Below are positions 10,108-21,700 of a stretch of 64,000 nt of DNA, piece after piece. A program made the position numbers and the translations under genes. The stretch covers positions 2,790,001 through 2,854,000 of the forward strand of contig BCJU01000002.1 of the NCBI GenBank assembly GCA_001600355.1. Reading direction: 5' to 3'. The DNA comes from Meira nashicola. Lineage: Eukaryota; Basidiomycota; Exobasidiomycetes; Exobasidiales; Brachybasidiaceae. Within the stretch, counting starts at the first letter, position 1. Every line of letters begins with the position of its first letter. The notes under the pieces were generated by a model. That model saw nothing but the letters and a program-made list of their open reading frames with translations, was not told the origin of the DNA and did not search any database.

Positions 10108-10797
10108 GTTATGGCATGATGGAAAAAAGGGGATGTCTGCAAAAGGAGTCCTTTTCAAGTATTTATCCATACAGTGATCAACATAAAACACAGCATTAGT
10201 CATACTTTTTTTCAAGTGAAAACACAGCAAATGCGTTTCACAAAAAGACAACGACCCGATGGTCAGATCATTATGAGATCAAATCGGCATCATTCATCTT
10301 CTCATATTATTGAAACATTAGCTGTTTAGCTGCATACATGCATCAATTTCGGGTTCATTTAAGTCCTGATGGATGATCAGATGCAGGTCGTTAGTAAAAT
10401 CTTTTCCGAGGCCACACCTTGTGCATATACTCTTCAACGCTAAAGGCTAAAGAAAGCTGCAGCACACTTCTTATGACTGTTGGTGTGCACTTTTTTAAAA
10501 CTTTATCCGTTTCGCGCGTTCTAGCCCCGCGTTTTTAGAGCGTAAACAAGTTTTCTTTAAGATTTTCTTCAACCTTTTTTAATAGTGGAATTTCGAGAAA
10601 ATTATTTGTTTATCCGCGGGTATTGTTTATTTTTTAAAGGAGAACAACAGAAAGAATAACAGAATATTATAGATTTTCTTTTCTTGCATAAACATACATG
10701 CAAACTGATAAAATTGCATCCTTTCCTTCTTCGACCATCATCTCTTACTCTTCATCAAAGATTGTAATCCTTTCTGTCAAAAGAAGAAACGGAGACG
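10108..10797. promoter_or_regulatory. Divergent intergenic region before the sugar transporter
   Basis: These 690 bp between divergent starts contain no gene I can support. The palindrome CCGCGG at 10614-10619, within TATCCGCGGGTA, is built from the CGG/CCG half-sites used by Zn2Cys6 regulators. The 100 bp before the transporter ATG are pyrimidine-rich. Confidence 0.35.
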
Positions 10798-12477
10798 ATG
10801 TCTGATGAAAATCATAAATCACCTTTAGAGGTAGAAAATGTGCATTCATCTCGTCAAGATCAATTATACCAATTAGCCATAGAAGATAAAGCAATCACAG
10901 CCGCATACGGTCCGCCAACAATCGCAAGTATAATTCAAAATAGATATGTTACAGGTGTTGCATTATGGGCCGTATTTGGCGCATTGTGTTTTGGTGTTGA
11001 TCAAGGTTTAATGTCCGTAACGCTTGTTATGCCTCAATTCACTTCTCAATTTCCAGAAATTGCAGCAAACAATACAAGTGCTGGCTTTCACAAAGGTTTA
11101 CTAACCGCAATGATCGAATTAGGCGCATTCGTCGGAGCAATCTTTGCTCCTTTTGTTGCAGATCATTATTCCAGAAGATGGTCTTTACGCGTTGGATGTA
11201 TGTTCTTTTTGATAGGCAGTATAATTCAAACTGCAAGTTTCACTTATGGTACGATCGTAGCAGGTCGTTTAGTAGGTGGTTTGGGCATCGGTATGTTATC
11301 CTTAACATGTCCTTTATACATCAGCGAACTTTCTCCGCCAAACTTACGAGGAATTTTGCTCAGTTTGGATGAATTCGCAATCGTGTTTGGAATTTGCGTG
11401 GCGTATTATATCACTTTTGGAACACGTTACATCGCTTCTCAAGCATCTTTCCGTTTGCCTTTCGCTCTTCAAATGATTCCCGGTATATTATTATTGTTAG
11501 GATCGATCTTATTGCCTGCTAGTCCACGTTGGTTAGCGATGAAAGGTCGCGATCAAGAATGTCTAACAACCTTGGCAAAATTGCGTCAACGTGATTCGAG
11601 TGATCTAGCAGTTCAGGCAGAATGGTTAAGCATTCGAGCGGAAGCACAATTGAATCGGGAAGAACAAGCAGAGCGTCATCCAAATTTGCAATCTGGCTCC
11701 TTGCTAGACAAGGCCAAATTGGATATGTGGTCTTGGTTTGATACATGGGGACCAGGTGTTTGGAAACGCACATTGACTGGAGTTCTTTTAATGATGATGC
11801 AACAGCTTGTGGGTATAAATGCTCTCATTTATTATTCTCCAACCCTCTTTGAGAACCTTGGCCTTTCTAGCAATGACAGACTCATTCAAGCAGGTGTAAA
11901 TAACGTTTGTCAATTAGCAGGAGTCATGCTCAGTTTCTTCTTTATCGATCGAATCGGACGTCGTCCTTTGATGGTGGCAGGATCTTTTGCAACTTTTGCT
12001 TGCATGCTCATCGTCGGTGTTCTAACTGCTAAATTTGGAGACGCTTGGCCAACACACAAAGCAGAAGCTAAAGCAGCAGTCGCATTCTTGAATCTCTACA
12101 TGGTATCCTTTGGTCTTGCGCTAGGACCTGTGCCATGGCTAATGCCAAGTGAATTGTATAGCTCTTCTAGACTTCGATCAAGAGGTGTGGCTTGGTCAGT
12201 GATGAGCAATTGGTTGTTCAATTTCATTATCGGTTTAGTAGTACCACCTTTCATTCAAGCAACCAATTGGGGCACTTTTATCTTCTTTGCATGTTGGTGT
12301 CTCATTTGCGCATTTTGGTCTATGTTCTTCCTTCCGGAAACCAAAGGAAAGACGTTGGAACAATTGGACGCCATTTTCGGAGACAATAGCGGAAGGTCAG
12401 ATCGTGATCGCAGAGAACGTATCAGTGCACGTTTGGCATCCGAGCAATTGGAAAGACAATCCGAAGATGAAAAGTAG
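10798..12477 (+). CDS. MFS sugar/polyol transporter
   Basis: A 559-residue plasma-membrane transporter of the sugar porter family of the major facilitator superfamily. Signature elements appear in order: YSRRWSLRVG after the second helix, GRLVGGLGIGMLSLTCPLYISELSP around residue 155, the PASPRWL variant of PESPR at about 241, QQLVGINALIYYSP at about 335, DRIGRRPL at about 385 and LPETKGKTLEQLD at about 515. Twelve membrane spans are consistent with the hydrophobic pattern. The N- and C-termini are cytosolic and charged. QQLVGIN and PETKG are typical of hexose, quinate and other sugar carriers, so the substrate cannot be read from sequence. No intron is needed, and the ATG at 10798 follows a pyrimidine-rich leader. 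Confidence 0.93.
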   Translation: MSDENHKSPLEVENVHSSRQDQLYQLAIEDKAITAAYGPPTIASIIQNRYVTGVALWAVFGALCFGVDQGLMSVTLVMPQFTSQFPEIAANNTSAGFHKGLLTAMIELGAFVGAIFAPFVADHYSRRWSLRVGCMFFLIGSIIQTASFTYGTIVAGRLVGGLGIGMLSLTCPLYISELSPPNLRGILLSLDEFAIVFGICVAYYITFGTRYIASQASFRLPFALQMIPGILLLLGSILLPASPRWLAMKGRDQECLTTLAKLRQRDSSDLAVQAEWLSIRAEAQLNREEQAERHPNLQSGSLLDKAKLDMWSWFDTWGPGVWKRTLTGVLLMMMQQLVGINALIYYSPTLFENLGLSSNDRLIQAGVNNVCQLAGVMLSFFFIDRIGRRPLMVAGSFATFACMLIVGVLTAKFGDAWPTHKAEAKAAVAFLNLYMVSFGLALGPVPWLMPSELYSSSRLRSRGVAWSVMSNWLFNFIIGLVVPPFIQATNWGTFIFFACWCLICAFWSMFFLPETKGKTLEQLDAIFGDNSGRSDRDRRERISARLASEQLERQSEDEK

Positions 12478-12555
12478 ACGTATTCTGTATCCTTTGTGTT
12501 GTACATTAGCTGGATTTGCATAATTGCATGACTTTTGCGACTCATACTGAAACTA

Positions 12556-14169
12556 TTAACGTTGCATGATAGCCTCGCACGACTCCCGTGTAGCATGTCT
12601 ACCTGTCCTCATAAGCTTTACCATTCTGTGCTCCAAGACATCATGGATCTTTTGATAATGCGCTGGGGTGTACCAGCCTGATTGAAGAGATATCTCTTTG
12701 GCAATTACTCCCTCGCCTTCAGCATAGATCAATTCTCGTACAATTTCATCTTCGATATCGATCAACATGAATGTACCTGCATTTGGCTTCAGTGTAACGC
12801 CGTCAAAGATGTGTGAGCGAGCGTCCACATTGCCAGTAGGTAAAGCACTCGGTCGAAATCGTCTAGGCTGCGTAGGCGATCGGGAGTCACGCTCAAAGCT
12901 TCCGTTACCGATATCACGTTCCTCTGTTTGGTCTTCGTCTAAGTCAGAGTCGGCATCTAGCCTATGCGTCTTTTGAAATGACATTCGTTGATAAAAACGG
13001 GATTCTACGTCCGTACGTGGGTCATAACCGAAGCGAACCAAAGTATCGCGCCAACATCCATCAGTGATTGTATAGAAAACCCTTGAGATATATTGTCTTT
13101 GATTACGAATCAATCTTTGATCTTCCCCTTTGAATTGGTTGAACAAAGCTCTACGAGACCACATCGGTCTTTGTTGTGCTGCTTCTTGTATTTTGTCTAG
13201 CACGCCGGGTTCGATAAACTTACGCTCTTTCACTGCAGCCAACGGCTCAGATGGTACTTTTTTCCGCTTAGTCGAAATGTCGTGAAGGGCAAACTGTATT
13301 GGTGCTAATTCGCGATGCTTTTGTCGATTTACGAATCGCATCTGTACTCGTCCATTTTCGTCTGGAGTACCAACGGAAAGCAAACGAGAAGAAGGATTTT
13401 GTCGAAAGCCATACGTATGCGCATACTTTGTCTTGTCGAAAATGGCAGGAGGTGGTAATCTGACATTACTGACAGAACCGTGTCCGTTTATGTTGATCTC
13501 ATAATCCTCTTTTTCTACGTCAAATTTGAAGGATCGAATGCCTTCGACATCCATTTGACGTAAATAATCATGCAATGCTAATGAAGGAGACACTTCAAGT
13601 TCATCTTTAAGCGATGGATCTACCATCAAACCAGGATCATAGACATAATCCGGCATGGATCGAAAACGTGCAACAGTACGAGTAACGCCTAACGCATCTG
13701 CTGTATATTCTTTTCGTTCTTCGACACTTCCATCCTTCTTTTTTCGCCTCCACGTTCGCTTTTTGATTCGACAGACTATATTATGAACATCAACTACATC
13801 GCCTGCGAGTGCATGTCGGAAGAGTTCATTGGTAGAACGTGGATGAGTGGCAGCAGTAGGCAATTTTGAATCACAGGCGAATGCCAATTTGCATTCTAAT
13901 GGACGTTGTCGATCTTGACTGATGAATGAAGCATAATGTTTCAAAGCAGAAGATGCACTTGTATATCCGACTGGAAGAGGAGAAAGGGATTCTAATGCTT
14001 TAGTTAAAGATGGATGTTGATCATGATCTGAAGAAGGGTAAGCCTTATCGGTTAAAGTGGCTGGAAATTCGATTGAAGCAAAGGACGTTGAAGGTAATGT
14101 TGCTTTTGGTGCCACTTCTACTACCTTGCCATCCAGATATTCCACCGATCTACGTTCCGGTAATGTCAT
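12556..14169 (-). CDS. TFIIIC subunit 5 (Sfc1/Tfc1, GTF3C5 family)
   Basis: A 537-residue subunit of the RNA polymerase III general factor TFIIIC, which helps recognise the A-box of tRNA genes. Supporting stretches are FASIEFPATL near residue 30, the HPRSTNELFRHALAG segment at about 112-128 followed by a basic KKRTWRRKKKDG strand, the central KFDVEKEDYEININ region, and RPMWSRRALFNQF near 340-352, which matches the conserved 'R-P-x-W-S-R-R-A-L' core of Tfc1-type proteins. An acidic segment (DADSDLDEDQTEE) follows. The start is the first ATG of an intron-free frame. The gene is divergent from the deacetylase gene, with about 300 bp between the starts, and convergent with the sugar transporter. 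Confidence 0.85.
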   Translation of the reverse strand: MTLPERRSVEYLDGKVVEVAPKATLPSTSFASIEFPATLTDKAYPSSDHDQHPSLTKALESLSPLPVGYTSASSALKHYASFISQDRQRPLECKLAFACDSKLPTAATHPRSTNELFRHALAGDVVDVHNIVCRIKKRTWRRKKKDGSVEERKEYTADALGVTRTVARFRSMPDYVYDPGLMVDPSLKDELEVSPSLALHDYLRQMDVEGIRSFKFDVEKEDYEININGHGSVSNVRLPPPAIFDKTKYAHTYGFRQNPSSRLLSVGTPDENGRVQMRFVNRQKHRELAPIQFALHDISTKRKKVPSEPLAAVKERKFIEPGVLDKIQEAAQQRPMWSRRALFNQFKGEDQRLIRNQRQYISRVFYTITDGCWRDTLVRFGYDPRTDVESRFYQRMSFQKTHRLDADSDLDEDQTEERDIGNGSFERDSRSPTQPRRFRPSALPTGNVDARSHIFDGVTLKPNAGTFMLIDIEDEIVRELIYAEGEGVIAKEISLQSGWYTPAHYQKIHDVLEHRMVKLMRTGRHATRESCEAIMQR

Positions 14170-14466
14170 CCTTTGAGCACGTGAACATTACCGCCTCTAT
14201 GATGACTATGATGATGATCCTGTGTCAAAAGTCTCATCAAAAATGTACCGGAGAATATTCTGACAAAAGCGGCACAGGCCACTTGAGCGATAAAATTGAC
14301 ATACATATATATGCATAATGCTTGCATGAAGAAATCAAACTCGCGTTTTCACTGCGTACAGTGTGTGTACTTATACTTGTGAACGCGTCAAGACAGGGAC
14401 CAACACTTGTTCCTAACCACATTGAATCTTTAACTTGTTTTATCAGTCATTCAGTGATCACACAAG

Positions 14467-16806
14467 ATGGAGAATGGGGCTGGGCCTTCTTCCTTGAATG
14501 CAGGATCTAACGGTCAAAATACTTTAGCAGGAGCAATTGGAAAAGATACATTCAGTCTCTTGGACGATGACGATGTGATGATGCAAGTTAATTCTGAGTC
14601 CCGTGAAAATGATGTACAATCGCATCAGAACGGAGGAAAGAGACCTTTCGATGCGGTCAGAGATTCGCAAATGTATGATATCTATGATGATAGCATACAG
14701 TACGACTTGCAAAATACATACACCTCCTCAGTGGGACGTGCGATCAATGAGCAGCAAAAAGTGATGGACAGTAATTCAACTTCTGCTGATTCGGACAATT
14801 CTGATGAAACAAAGCTTGTCGTTTTTCGTTCCGGTTACGTTTACAGTCCTGCGATGATGCTTCATGCTCATCCTGCTTCTGATTATGCTACTGATGCAAA
14901 AGCAGAACCACCTCATCCTGAAGTGCCCGAACGTATCAGCAAAATCTTTAGCGTGTTGGACAAAGGAGGATGTTTGAAACGAATGCAAAGGATTCCCATT
15001 CGCGATGTTACTTTGGACGAAGTGAAGATGGTTCATGATCCAGGCTTGTGGTATGGTATCCAAAAATTAAATGAATTTTTGCCTGAAACGCTTATCAGAC
15101 AAACTGTCTTTTTGGAAAAATTTCACTCCCTCTACGTCAACCAACATTCCGCAAAGGCAGCTCGCCTTAGCTGTGGGGGAGTGATTGAACTTTGCGATGC
15201 TGTGGCAAGTCGAAAAATCAGAAATGGATTTGCAATCGTTCGTCCACCTGGTCATCATGCAGAACCGGACGCTTCAATGGGCTTTTGCTTTTATAACAAT
15301 GTAGCTGTTGCTGTTCGTTTTCTTCAACAAAAATATGGCAAGGCAAAGGACAATACCCGGTGTGAACGTATTCTAATCCTAGATTGGGACGTTCATCACG
15401 GCAACGGAACGCAAAAAGCATTTTACGATGACCCCAACGTCTTACTGATATCCATTCATCGGTATGAGCGCGGGAGATTCTATCCGGGTGGACCAGCAGG
15501 TGATTTTGACCAATGTGGTTCAGGTGAAGGATTGGGAAAAAATATCAACATTCCTTGGTCAGAGAGTAAAATGAATGACGGTGACTATATCGCGGCTTTC
15601 CAACGAATTGTCATGCCGATTGCGATCGAATTTTCGCCTGATATCGTTTTGATCTCTGCCGGATTTGATGCAGCGGAAGGTGATGAATTGGGAGAATGTT
15701 TCGTTACGCCAGCAGGATATGGTCATATGACCGACATGCTCTCCAGTCTGGCTGATGGTCGACTGATCGTCGCATTAGAAGGAGGTTACAACTTGGATGC
15801 CATTTCACGTTCAGCATTGCACGTAACAGAAGTATTGTTGGGGGATCCACCAGAGGTACTCGAACCTGATACGGTTTGTGGACCATCGGCAGATCATGTC
15901 TTGAGCTTGGTAGAACGTCAACAATCGAATTATTGGAAATGTATGAAGAAGCCAGATCATGAAGCCGAAGAGAAGGAAGATGATGGAATTGATTCTTTCA
16001 CATTAGCCCGTCTATTTGCAGCGCATCGTATCAAATCTCTGTCGGAACAATTCCAACTATTGACATGGCCAGTGTCAAGTTCGAATTCATTTATTGAAGG
16101 TCAGGTGATGAGCACGCCTACGATACTGGAAGCAAAGACGGTCATCTTATTCGCGCATGACATGGGTAATCTTCGCATGGGATCACTGGAGGCAAAGATT
16201 ATTGATCCACAAGTACACCTCATGAAAATTGTTGACGATAGCTCAAGGATTATCAAATGGGCACAAAATATCGGCGCAGATTTGGTCGACGTTTGCGTCA
16301 TCGGCGAACATCCAACGCGAGCAAAACCAAAAGTGAAAGGCGATTCAGCTGCTCAGACTCTGGACAAGGCGCAAAAGGAGCAAGCTAGGGAATTGCTTCT
16401 TCACATTTGGGATAATATCATCACAATGGTCATTCTAGCAAGAGAAAGTCCCGTCAACATTATCTTGATGGGAATGGGAACTGCTTGTGATGCAATCTTA
16501 AATCTTATCGCCGAACGAAAAGTAGAGAATGTCGTGAATAGCGTCGTGCAAATTCCAGGATATGAAGCACTGCCATCCACTTCGGGAAGATGGGAGCCGA
16601 AACGGAAATGGTACTACAAAGAATCTCGAGTGTTTGTGCCGCACAATCACTCGGCATTCCAGAATGTCGAAGATGGTGTTGTGACAGCCAAGCGATTTGG
16701 AAGATTGGTTCGATCGGAGCAAAAGTTCGCCGTTCAAGTACTTTCTCATGAATTCGAAAAAATCACAGAATTCATCCATACCAAAATTGCTGCCAAAGCA
16801 AGCTAA
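14467..16806 (+). CDS. HDA1: Class II histone deacetylase, Hda1/Clr3 type
   Basis: A 779-residue nuclear zinc-dependent deacetylase. The N-terminal 110 residues are disordered. The catalytic domain spans about 115-470. It includes RPPGHHAEPDASMGFC with the tandem catalytic histidines near 263-264, LDWDVHHGNGTQ with zinc ligands Asp308 and His310, SAGFDAAEGD with the third ligand, and LEGGYNLDAI with the catalytic tyrosine (the His variant of vertebrate class IIa enzymes is not seen here). The enzyme should therefore be active. Residues about 540-770 match the Arb2 domain that fungal Hda1/Clr3 proteins carry behind the catalytic unit. In S. pombe, Clr3 acts in transcriptional silencing with the SHREC complex; that role is inferred by family. 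The next gene is convergent, with a gap of about 150 bp. Confidence 0.95.
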   Translation: MENGAGPSSLNAGSNGQNTLAGAIGKDTFSLLDDDDVMMQVNSESRENDVQSHQNGGKRPFDAVRDSQMYDIYDDSIQYDLQNTYTSSVGRAINEQQKVMDSNSTSADSDNSDETKLVVFRSGYVYSPAMMLHAHPASDYATDAKAEPPHPEVPERISKIFSVLDKGGCLKRMQRIPIRDVTLDEVKMVHDPGLWYGIQKLNEFLPETLIRQTVFLEKFHSLYVNQHSAKAARLSCGGVIELCDAVASRKIRNGFAIVRPPGHHAEPDASMGFCFYNNVAVAVRFLQQKYGKAKDNTRCERILILDWDVHHGNGTQKAFYDDPNVLLISIHRYERGRFYPGGPAGDFDQCGSGEGLGKNINIPWSESKMNDGDYIAAFQRIVMPIAIEFSPDIVLISAGFDAAEGDELGECFVTPAGYGHMTDMLSSLADGRLIVALEGGYNLDAISRSALHVTEVLLGDPPEVLEPDTVCGPSADHVLSLVERQQSNYWKCMKKPDHEAEEKEDDGIDSFTLARLFAAHRIKSLSEQFQLLTWPVSSSNSFIEGQVMSTPTILEAKTVILFAHDMGNLRMGSLEAKIIDPQVHLMKIVDDSSRIIKWAQNIGADLVDVCVIGEHPTRAKPKVKGDSAAQTLDKAQKEQARELLLHIWDNIITMVILARESPVNIILMGMGTACDAILNLIAERKVENVVNSVVQIPGYEALPSTSGRWEPKRKWYYKESRVFVPHNHSAFQNVEDGVVTAKRFGRLVRSEQKFAVQVLSHEFEKITEFIHTKIAAKAS

Positions 16807-16953
16807 ACCGCATTTCAATAACTCAAAGAAATTCTGTACCCTACTATGACATTGAAAACTTTGTAATATACATCACAATTGTACACTCATAGACTCTTTC
16901 TCCAAAGAAAACAATTCAAATTCGAAACGAATATCGGCTCTGCGGATAATGAA

Positions 16954-18147
16954 TTAAATCAAATTAAGCAAAGACCCCTCGTGTCGAAGGATTGCAGCGG
17001 TATTGAAGGAAACAAAGCGTTCTTGTATGCTCATGTTCTCGTGAAAATCGTTCATTTTGCGTTGAAGTTCTTCAAATTCTTCATTTTTCTTCAACCAGTC
17101 TTGCTGCAATTCAGTCACCATGCCGCGCAATTGAACAAGCTCAGTTTCTTGTGAGGCGTGTGTTTGATGTGTGAGAGAATCGATTCCATTCGACGAGATA
17201 TTTTCGCGGTCTCTGGCGGGAGAAGCACCTTCATTAGTTCCATTTGATTGACGCCGATTGAAAGCTTGTTCAATCAAGTCGGGTATTGTACTCTCAAGAG
17301 TTGCATGGATCAGACTTTGGATATCTTTGTGTTTGTCCTCATTTAAATTTGTGTGTGACTGTTCTACGAGAGTATCGCTGATGAATTGATTGTTGCTTTC
17401 TCTCGGTCGTTCAGTGGGAGTCGCCTGAGCTTCTTCCTCAACTTCTTGTAAGAACTTTTCAACAGAGAGCAAAGGAGACTTGTCAAGATGTGACTCTTGT
17501 ACTTTCACAAGCTTCTCGAAATCTGTGAACAGATTTGTTTTTTGTTCTTCCACCTTTTTGGTGCAAGAATCAACTTCCTTACAAACTTCATTGTATCTTT
17601 TTTGTGCGGCTTCAGACATTTTGTCCAGCCCATCTTTGGCTATCCGTTTCAAATCGTCCTTTTTGCTTGCGATCGTGCATAACTGAAACTTTGCTTCAGC
17701 CAACGATTCGATTCCTTTGATCACCATGAGAATTGTATCATCGTTCTTTCCCCCTGTTGACGGTACGGGTGAAGATTCCGTGAAGCTTGAACTTCGTGCT
17801 TTGACGGTACGTTTAAAGTCTCCTTCTGGATCAATGCTGTCGTCCAAACGCACTTTTCGCTTGGTTGATTTGGGAGGAGGCATTTCGTTGAATGCTTTTG
17901 ACGCACTTCCAGACGGTATATCATGTTCATGATCCGATTCTTCTCCGGCAGAATGTTGTTCAGAATGCTTCAATGCACGAATTGGACTTGGAGAATATCT
18001 CAAAGGTTGTTGTCGAGGAGGAGATGATTCGGAGAATCTTGTCCTTTGAAATGAAGCGCGTGATCCTTGCAAAGGCTTAAGACTAGGGCTAAATGAACCT
18101 GATTTATGATACGGATCACTCTGAGCCATACCTTTTGAATTGGTCAT
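16954..18147 (-). CDS. Coiled-coil protein, unknown function
   Basis: A 397-residue protein I do not recognise. Residues 1-130 are disordered, with many Ser-Pro and Arg sites and a basic TKRKVRLDD patch that may be a nuclear signal. Residues about 140-215 are a charged helical region (KGIESLAEAKFQL, KKVEEQKTNLFTDFEKLV). Residues about 325-380 form a coiled coil (ETELVQLRGMVTELQQDW ... NEEFEELQRKMNDFHENM). The gene sits between the HDAC and RdRP genes and is divergent from RdRP. A chromosome, spindle or silencing role would be guesswork. The ATG at 18147 is the first in the frame. Confidence 0.7.
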   Translation of the reverse strand: MTNSKGMAQSDPYHKSGSFSPSLKPLQGSRASFQRTRFSESSPPRQQPLRYSPSPIRALKHSEQHSAGEESDHEHDIPSGSASKAFNEMPPPKSTKRKVRLDDSIDPEGDFKRTVKARSSSFTESSPVPSTGGKNDDTILMVIKGIESLAEAKFQLCTIASKKDDLKRIAKDGLDKMSEAAQKRYNEVCKEVDSCTKKVEEQKTNLFTDFEKLVKVQESHLDKSPLLSVEKFLQEVEEEAQATPTERPRESNNQFISDTLVEQSHTNLNEDKHKDIQSLIHATLESTIPDLIEQAFNRRQSNGTNEGASPARDRENISSNGIDSLTHQTHASQETELVQLRGMVTELQQDWLKKNEEFEELQRKMNDFHENMSIQERFVSFNTAAILRHEGSLLNLI

Positions 18148-18736
18148 CTTAACAGAACTGAGATTTATTGATGGTAGAACTGATCACGGAGAGAAGTTGA
18201 AATGTATGCACTTTGAAATTATGAATTTTTATGCAAATTGGTGCGCCGCTTTAATCAAACGATACTGACTTCCCATTGCGCGGCGCAGCGCTCAGATCAC
18301 ATTAAACCTCTTCGGATATTTCCCTCAAATCAAGCAGAGTTTCATTCGCAGATAACGCGAAAATTCGTTTGTGACTTTATCCAATTGTGTTCTTGTTGGC
18401 ATGCTGCATTCATTGGAAAATTGCACTCCGTACCTCACACTTCTCAGAGGAAGGGCTCAAATGTATTCTTGTATAGCTATGAATGCACATGTCTACTTTT
18501 TACCGTGAATGGAAAAGTGCAATTATCTTCTCTTTGCTTTGCTCACGTGAACCTTTTAGGTGATTGCAATCAAAGTGTTTCTATAGCAGTTTGTTCTACA
18601 CTCAATGCTTTTGCAAATCGTTTTCGTTCAAAAAATGAGATGGAAGTCAAGTACTTTTTCCTTTTCATCCACATCAACATCGATTTCTGCACTTAAGTTG
18701 GACTGAAGCACTTCAATCATACCGAATATCATAGAC
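18148..18736. promoter_or_regulatory. Divergent promoter region, coiled-coil gene / RdRP
   Basis: These 589 bp hold an open frame (18238-18696, plus) with no ATG at its start and no recognisable protein, which I do not call. An 8-bp perfect inverted repeat, TGCGCCGC (18242-18249) and GCGGCGCA (18280-18287), lies on the side of the coiled-coil gene. Confidence 0.4.
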
Positions 18737-21700
18737 ATGGTCGACAACACCGTGCAGGAAGATGCAGAAGGATGGGACAATGATAGTAATCATAATCCCA
18801 AGAAAAGAGCAAATTCTGGTGCTTTTGAAATTGAAGATGATTTTCACACTTCAACGCTTCTTGACATATCTAGCGTGGAATGTGGTGGATTTGATGATGG
18901 TGATCGTTATTGTCAAGGATGGAAAAAGGAAGCTAAAACGTCTGTTTCATTTATTTCTTTTGATATGAATGAACTCAAGTTGCATATTCGCATCGATCAT
19001 GATATCATTCAAGCAGACATTATACAAATTGCAAACATTTTCAGCAATGTGGCAAAGACAAAAGTATATATCACGTTCAATTATCCACCCACTTTCCTTC
19101 GTGATGCAACACCAGAAGATATCTCAAAACCGAATGATTGGCTTGAAAGTGAATCATTCGATCTCTCGCATTCTTATGGCCGTTATCATCGTATTGGTGC
19201 TTTTGATAATATTCATAAGCAATGCGCACAATATGGTATGGTATATCGATTGAGCATAAGCGAACCGAAGCATATAGAAGCATTCTTTCGAGGAACGAGA
19301 GATAGGCTTGAATTGGCCTGTCTTGTGGAAGAAAAAGATGACGATCCATTATATGCTTTTGAAATGAATGAGTTCACGTGGGCTTTGGGCAAGATGAGTA
19401 TTGAGGTTGGATTTCAAGCTCAAGCATTGGTTGTGCCAAATGGCCTTCTACCAAAAGATATAATTGAGCTTTCTCAAGTAATACAAGAAACTGAATTGCG
19501 ACTTGGAGTTGGGATTGCAAGCCAAGCAATCCGGCTTTTGCGCAATTGCGAGCTGAACAGAGGCCCTTTCTGTCGATACAAAGGCTTAGAAATGGTTTCT
19601 TTGTTTGATGTGAAATCAATCTTGCAAGATTATGCTGGCGATGAGACAGAGTTGATCATGTTTAAACGGCAAGATCAACCACCAATCCATTCTGTCTTTT
19701 TAACGCCATCCTATGGAATACGCTTAGAAGGCCCTAATCACGATCAAGGAAATCGAATCTTGAGACAATATCAAGGCTACGAAAAATATTTTTTACGCAC
19801 TCGCTTTATCGAAGAAGATGGCTCTGATTTGAGCATTCGCAGTGATTACAGCGTTGATAGTCAATTAATGTTGAAAGATCGCTATGGAAACGCTCTAAAA
19901 CGAGAAGGTATCCTTGTGGCAGGAAGGAGATTTTATTTCCTGGCCTACAGCAACAGTGGATTGAAGGAACTTACATCCTGGTTTGTTTGTAGCTTCACAA
20001 AAGATAGTGGAGAAACATTAAACGCGGATAAAATTCGTGAATCAATAGGTGATTTGAGTCAAATCAGCAATCCAGCTCGCTTTGCCGCTCGCATGGGTCA
20101 AGCATTCACCACTTCCATGATTGCTGTTGAAGTACAGAGATCTTGGATTCGTGTTGAGCCTGACATTACTACTGAAGATGGTAAATATGAATTCAGCGAT
20201 GGTGTTGGTATGATCTCGCCGGCAGTTGGTCAACTCGTTTTGGACGTTATCCAAAAATTCAAAGGACAAATTCGTCCAATTCAAGCATTTCAAATTCGAT
20301 TAGCAGGAGCTAAAGGTATAGTAGTAATCAATCCTACTTTGGAAGGCAATGTGGTCGTGCTGAGAAAAAGTATGGTCAAATATCCAATGCCAAACAACGA
20401 AAAAGTAATGATGGAAGTACCAACCTATTACTCTATCCCTTTCACAATGTACTTGAATCGACAGTTTATCAATTTATTCTCATCATTGGGCATTCCCGCA
20501 GAAACTTTTTTGGAGTTCCAAAATGACGCTATCGATGCATTACAAAAGGCTTCTTTAGATCCGATGGAAGCTGCAGCATTACACAGAAGCAATAGTCTTG
20601 GTAGAGCTGCAAATCTTAAGCCATTGATCACGATGTTGAATGATTGTGGTATCAATGCTGTTCGACAAGTTGACTTTTTACGTGATGTGAACAGTAGCTT
20701 CATCGATTATGCTCTTCGCAAGATCAAATATCATGCTCGTGTTCCTGTTCCTCTTTGCCATACACTTGTGGGCGGATTGGATGAATTTGAATTTTTGCTC
20801 CCTAATCAAATAGTTGCTAGCGTTCTAGAATTGGATGCTGAAGAACCAAAATATTTGGAAGGACCTTGTTTAGTAGGACGCAATCCTTTATTGGCACCGG
20901 GCGATGTTCAATCAGCTTTCGCTATTCGACCACCTAAAGAACATCCGCTTTCTACAATTCATAATGTTGTCCTCTTTTCTCAAATAGGAAAAAGACCGCT
21001 TCCAAGCATGCTTGCTGGAGGAGACCTAGATGGTGATATCTACTTTATCGTTCAACATCCAAAACTTCTTAAAATTCAAGTTCAATGCGAACCAGCCGAT
21101 TATCAAAAACCGGAATTGTTACAATTCGAGAGCAAGTGTACAATCGATGATGTTGCCGACTTTTTCTTGGATTATATACGTTTGAATAGCGTTGGACAAA
21201 CGGCAAATCGACATTTACAATTATCTGATCAAAGGGCTCAAGGTGCTTTAGATCCGGATTGTATAAGATTGGCACAAATGCATTCAATCGCAGTGGACTT
21301 TTGCAAAACAGGAGTTACGAATCAATTTGGTGAAATGCCAATGTGTAGTCGTTTAAGACCAGACTTTATGCAAAGAGAGAGTGACATTGAATCAATTCGC
21401 ATACATTCAAAATTGCAAACTTCTCAGCTCCGACTATCTAATAAACCAAAATTTGAGTATTATCAAAGCAATAAACCATTAGGATTATTATTTCGAGCGA
21501 TTGACGTTTATTCGCATACTAAGCGCTTTGCAGAAGAAGTAGATCTGATCATCAAAGATGAAGAAAAGAAGATCGGCGATAAAAATGCTTCTTGGTTAGG
21601 AACTTTATGGAATCATTTAACACGTCAGAAGAGAGCGCAAGGTTTGGTAGATTTCGTTGATGAAATGAAACCAAAAGCAAAACGTTATCATCAGCTCTTA

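Noticed and set aside
18238..18696. 152-codon open frame before RdRP
   Set aside because: It starts with TTG rather than ATG, lies in a divergent promoter and shows no domain or helix pattern.
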